Below are positions 60,798 to 64,000 of a stretch of 64,000 nt of DNA, one piece after another (position 1 is the stretch's first letter; each line of letters opens with the position of its first letter). The notes under the pieces were generated by a model. That model ran no database searches, had not been told where the DNA came from, and worked only from the letters and a program-made list of their open reading frames with translations. This DNA is from USCg-Taylor sp050740455 (GTDB taxonomy: Bacteria; Pseudomonadota; Gammaproteobacteria; JACCXJ01): contig JBOIDF010000008.1 in the NCBI GenBank assembly GCA_050740455.1, forward strand, positions 1-64,000, read 5' to 3'. Both the position numbers and the translations under genes were made by a program.

Positions 60798-61963
60798 ATC
60801 AAGCCGCGCCGCAAGCATTGCCTCGGGCCTTACCCAGGAGCTCCCGGCCGCGGGCGAACTACGATCCCTGGCTGGCCGGGTGTTTCGTGCTGTTATTAGC
60901 ACTAGGACTGGTCATGGTCGCCTCCGCCTCGGTGACCATTGCCGATCGCGATTATCACGATCCCTTCTACTTCTTATGGCGGCAGATGGTGGCGGCGATG
61001 ATCGGACTTAGCTGCTGCTTCCTGGCCGTGCGCACGCCGTTAGCCACATTGGAGCGCTTAGGCGCGTTATCGCTTTTTATGGCCTTGGCTCTGTTGATTG
61101 CGGTACTGGTGCCAGGCGTAGGACGAGTCGTCAACGGCAGCATGCGCTGGATCCCCATGGGGCCGGTATCGTTTCAGGCCTCCGAACTGGCGAAGCTTTT
61201 GGTCATCATCTATCTGGCGAGCTATCTCGTTCGCCACGAACACAAGGTCCGGTCGACCTTCGCGGGAACGATGAAGCCGTTCTTGGTGTTGACGCTCATT
61301 GGCGGTTTGCTGCTCCTAGAGCCCGATTACGGCGTCACCGCGGTATTATTCGCGACGGCCTTAGGCATGTTATTTCTCGGCGGAGTCCCGCTAACGCGTT
61401 TCCTGGGGTGGGGAGCAGTGGCTGTCACCGCATTAGTTGCGCTTGCGATGCTCGCGCCTTATCGCCTCGAACGCTTGATGACGTTCATGGATCCGTGGGC
61501 CGACCCGTATGACCGTGGATTCCAGTTAACCCAAGCGCTCATCGCGATTGGGCGCGGTGAATGGTGGGGCGTCGGACTCGGGGGTAGCATTCAGAAGTTA
61601 TTTTATCTTCCCGAGGCACATACGGATTTCATATTTGCGGTGTTGGCGGAGGAATTGGGACTGATCGGATCGCTGGTCGTGATCGCCGCCTACACCCTGG
61701 TGGTCTGGCGCGCCGTCGCGATCGGCGGCCAGGCGCAACGCGCGGCTCAGCCCTTCGCGGAGCACCTCGCCTACGGGATCGGTTTGCTCATCGGACTCCA
61801 AGCGCATATCAACATCGGAGTGAACATGGGGGTGCTGCCGACCAAGGGGCTGACGCTGCCCTTGGTGAGCTATGGGGGTAACAGCATGATGGTGACCTGC
61901 GCCGCGTTCGGGATCTTATTCCGCGTGGAGCGTGAAGCGAGGGTTCGGCGTGATGGCGGGTAG
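60794..61963 (+). CDS. ftsW: Septal peptidoglycan polymerase FtsW
   Basis: SEDS-family glycosyltransferase working with FtsI. 389 residues, about ten membrane helices; signature regions VNGSMRWIPMGPVSFQASE, LEPDYGVTAV, QLTQALIAIGRGEWWGVGLG, LPEAHTDFIFAVLAEELG and PTKGLTLPLVSYGGNSM. GTG start overlapping murD. Confidence 0.97.
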   Translation: MNQAAPQALPRALPRSSRPRANYDPWLAGCFVLLLALGLVMVASASVTIADRDYHDPFYFLWRQMVAAMIGLSCCFLAVRTPLATLERLGALSLFMALALLIAVLVPGVGRVVNGSMRWIPMGPVSFQASELAKLLVIIYLASYLVRHEHKVRSTFAGTMKPFLVLTLIGGLLLLEPDYGVTAVLFATALGMLFLGGVPLTRFLGWGAVAVTALVALAMLAPYRLERLMTFMDPWADPYDRGFQLTQALIAIGRGEWWGVGLGGSIQKLFYLPEAHTDFIFAVLAEELGLIGSLVVIAAYTLVVWRAVAIGGQAQRAAQPFAEHLAYGIGLLIGLQAHINIGVNMGVLPTKGLTLPLVSYGGNSMMVTCAAFGILFRVEREARVRRDGG

Positions 61964-63020
61964 ACCGGTGCTGATGATGGCCGGCGGTACGGGAGGACAT
62001 ATTTTCCCCGCTCTCGCGGTGGCCGAACGGCTGCGCGACTTGGGCGTGCCCCTGATTTGGCTTGGGACTCGAGGCGGGCTGGAAGCGATCATTGTCCCTA
62101 AGGCGGGTTTCGATCTTATTACCATCGCCGTATCCGGGTTCCGGGGCAAAGTGCTGATCAAGCAGGTCATCGCACCGCTGCAGATCGTGTTCGCGCTGCT
62201 CCAGTGTCTCGTGCTCTTGGTACGCCGGCGGCCCGCGGCTGTCGTCGGTATGGGTGGATTCACAAGCGGGCCCGGAGGCATCGCCGCCTGGCTTTTGCGG
62301 ATCCCGCTGATCATCCACGAGCAGAACGCGGTGGCGGGACTCACGAACCGTTTATTGTCGCCCTTGGCTACCCGTGTCCTGGAGTCTTTCCCCGGCACCT
62401 TCGCGCGCGTCAGAACCGCGGTTCACACGGGTAATCCGGTGCGCCGCGAGGTATTGAGCGTCCGCCGCGTAGCGCACGCTCAGGCGGAATTGCGGATTTT
62501 GATCCTCGGCGGTAGTCAGGGTGCCTTGGTTCTCAACCGCGTCGTACCCGAGGCCGTCGCGCGCCTGGGATCCCCGGCGGTCCGGATATGGCATCAGGTC
62601 GGGGCTTCCGATCAGGGCGCCACCGGGCAGCGCTACACGGCCTTTGGGGTGCGGGCCAAAGTCGATGTATTCATTGACGACATGGCTGCGGCCTACGCAT
62701 GGGCGGACATCGCGATTTGCCGTGCCGGCGCCTCCACGCTGTTCGAGCTTGCGGCCGCCTCCGTCCCGGCGATTCTGGTTCCTTATCCCTCGGCCGTGGA
62801 CGATCACCAAACCGCGAATGCGCGATTCTTGGCCGACCGCGGCGCGGCGATACTCATACCGCAGCCGCAATTCGACGAAGGGTGCTTGGCGGAAGTGTTG
62901 AGGACACTGGGAGAAGACCCTGAACGCTTGCGAATCATGGCGGCTCGGGTGCACGAGCTCGCCGCGTTAAATGCCACCGCACGGGTCGTTGACCTGTGTG
63001 TGGAGGTGGCGCGTGGTTGA
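61953..63020 (+). CDS. murG: Undecaprenyl-PP-MurNAc-pentapeptide GlcNAc transferase
   Basis: Makes lipid II from lipid I. 355 residues: MMAGGTGGHIFPALAVAERL, VVGMGGFTSGPGGIAAW, HEQNAVAGLTNRLLS, TGNPVRREV, ILGGSQGALVLN and the donor site CRAGASTLFELAAASVPAIL. GTG at 61932 is an alternative start. Overlaps ftsW by 11 bp. Confidence 0.97.
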   Translation: MAGRPVLMMAGGTGGHIFPALAVAERLRDLGVPLIWLGTRGGLEAIIVPKAGFDLITIAVSGFRGKVLIKQVIAPLQIVFALLQCLVLLVRRRPAAVVGMGGFTSGPGGIAAWLLRIPLIIHEQNAVAGLTNRLLSPLATRVLESFPGTFARVRTAVHTGNPVRREVLSVRRVAHAQAELRILILGGSQGALVLNRVVPEAVARLGSPAVRIWHQVGASDQGATGQRYTAFGVRAKVDVFIDDMAAAYAWADIAICRAGASTLFELAAASVPAILVPYPSAVDDHQTANARFLADRGAAILIPQPQFDEGCLAEVLRTLGEDPERLRIMAARVHELAALNATARVVDLCVEVARG

Positions 63021-64000
63021 AAGCGAAACCTCGAGTATGCGCCGGGTAAAGACGATTCACTTTGTCGGGATCGGCGGGGCCGGCATGAGCGGGATCGCCG
63101 AGGTTCTCCACAACCTCGGCTACCGCGTTTCCGGTTCCGATCTCCACGATAACGCCAGCACGGAACGCTTGAAACGGCTGGGTATCCGTATAGTCCTCGG
63201 GCACCGTGCGGAAAGTATCGCCGAGGCGGACGTCCTGGTCGTATCGAGCGCCGTCGGCGCCGATAACGTCGAGGTCCTCGCGGCGCGGGGAAGTAGAATA
63301 CCGGTCGTGCCGCGCGCGGAGATGCTGGCTGAGCTCATGCGCTTTCGTTACGGGATCGCGGTCGCGGGCACCCACGGAAAAACGACAACCACGAGCCTCA
63401 TCGCGAGTCTGTTGGCGAGGGCCGGTCTCGATCCTACCTTCGTGATCGGCGGGCGGCTGAATAGCGTGGCGAGCCACGCGCGGCTCGGGAGCGGGAAATA
63501 CCTCGTCGCCGAAGCCGATGAGAGCGACACCTCGTTTCTGTATCTCAAACCCGTGATCGCGGTCCTGACCAATATCGACGCCGATCACCTGGGCAGCTAT
63601 CGCAATGATTTTTCCCGCCTGCGCGAGGCCTTTTTAGAGTTCTTGCATCACCTGCCGTTCTACGGGTTGGCCGTCGTATGCATGGACGACCCGGTCATTC
63701 GGGACATTCTAGGGTGCGTGTCGCGGCCATTGCTGACCTACGGGATCGACACGCAGGCGGACATACGCGCGGAGGTACTGTGGCAAGAACGCGGCACCAC
63801 GCGCTTTCGAGTCACCTCTTTGGAGGGTAACTCGATGGACCTCACGCTCAGTTTACCGGGGGCACATAACGTCTTGAACGCGCTCGCGGCGATCGCTGTC
63901 GCGCGCGAGCTCAACATCGCTGATGAGGTGATTAAAGCAGGCCTGGAGCGCTTTGAGGGCATTGCCCGGCGATCGCAATTCTTCGGTGAGATCCGGATCG
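63013..64000 (+). CDS. murC: UDP-N-acetylmuramate:L-alanine ligase, cut by window edge
   Basis: Adds L-alanine to UDP-MurNAc. The first 329 codons are present and open to base 64000: IHFVGIGGAGMSGIAEVL, GIAVAGTHGKTTTTSLIA (ATP loop), YLVAEADESDTSFLYL, NIDADHLGSY and LPGAHNVLNALAAIAVA. GTG at 63013 overlaps the murG stop; ATG at 63037 is also possible. Confidence 0.96.
   Translation, partial: MVESETSSMRRVKTIHFVGIGGAGMSGIAEVLHNLGYRVSGSDLHDNASTERLKRLGIRIVLGHRAESIAEADVLVVSSAVGADNVEVLAARGSRIPVVPRAEMLAELMRFRYGIAVAGTHGKTTTTSLIASLLARAGLDPTFVIGGRLNSVASHARLGSGKYLVAEADESDTSFLYLKPVIAVLTNIDADHLGSYRNDFSRLREAFLEFLHHLPFYGLAVVCMDDPVIRDILGCVSRPLLTYGIDTQADIRAEVLWQERGTTRFRVTSLEGNSMDLTLSLPGAHNVLNALAAIAVARELNIADEVIKAGLERFEGIARRSQFFGEIRI

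Overview
The window reads as a chromosomal segment of a free-living gammaproteobacterium of moderately high G+C. The support is gene order: rpe-gph-trpE, rplM-rpsI, mlaC-mlaB-ibaG-murA-hisG-hisD-hisC, petABC-sspA-sspB, the rsmI/lpoA-yraN-diaA-dolP divergon, rnpB, and a full mraZ-to-murC division/cell-wall cluster are all arrangements typical of Gammaproteobacteria, possibly near Chromatiales. A bc1 complex and Coq7 indicate ubiquinone-based respiration. No species can be named from sequence alone.

Layout. 1-6.3 kb (minus strand): a cut-off sensor kinase and its OmpR-type regulator, trpE-gph-rpe, tRNA-Gln(CUG), rpsI and rplM. 6.45-8.5 kb (plus): a NarX/NarL-like kinase and regulator. 8.4-34.4 kb: an accessory island bounded by a pair of about 265-bp inverted repeats and a pair of 269-bp direct repeats. 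Its left half (plus strand) carries dTDP-rhamnose synthesis (rfbB, a frameshifted rfbA, rfbC, rfbD), a GT4 glycosyltransferase, a type I secretion ABC transporter with its HlyD-type adaptor, a repeat-rich TPR protein, a giant GT2-GT4 glycosyltransferase, and a sulfotransferase-methyltransferase fusion. Its right half (minus strand) carries an RTX calcium-binding protein, a second giant GT2 protein, a GT4, a sulfotransferase, an AT-rich methyltransferase and a secreted protein of unknown function. The halves converge on a scar of broken mobile DNA at 24.5-25.5 kb: a 105-bp MITE, a copied glycosyltransferase fragment, and IS1595-like and IS3-like pieces. A toxin-antitoxin remnant lies nearby at 21.9 kb.

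34.4-51.3 kb is mostly housekeeping: coq7, hsp20, a family 5 uracil-DNA glycosylase, mlaCB-ibaG-murA, hisGDC, petABC, sspAB, dolP, diaA, yraN, lpoA and rsmI. 51.3-64 kb holds RNase P RNA, then mraZ (clear sigma70 promoter and MraZ operator), rsmH, ftsL, ftsI, murE, murF, mraY, murD, ftsW, murG and the start of murC, nearly all overlapping.

The strongest candidate for something undescribed is the island: a type I exporter, its probable RTX substrate, and a battery of rhamnose, glycosyl-, sulfo- and methyl-transferases in one repeat-bounded block. My inference is that it makes a secreted RTX surface protein decorated with, or embedded in, a sulfated and methylated rhamnose-containing glycan. 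The sequence shows the co-location; the biochemical link is not proven.
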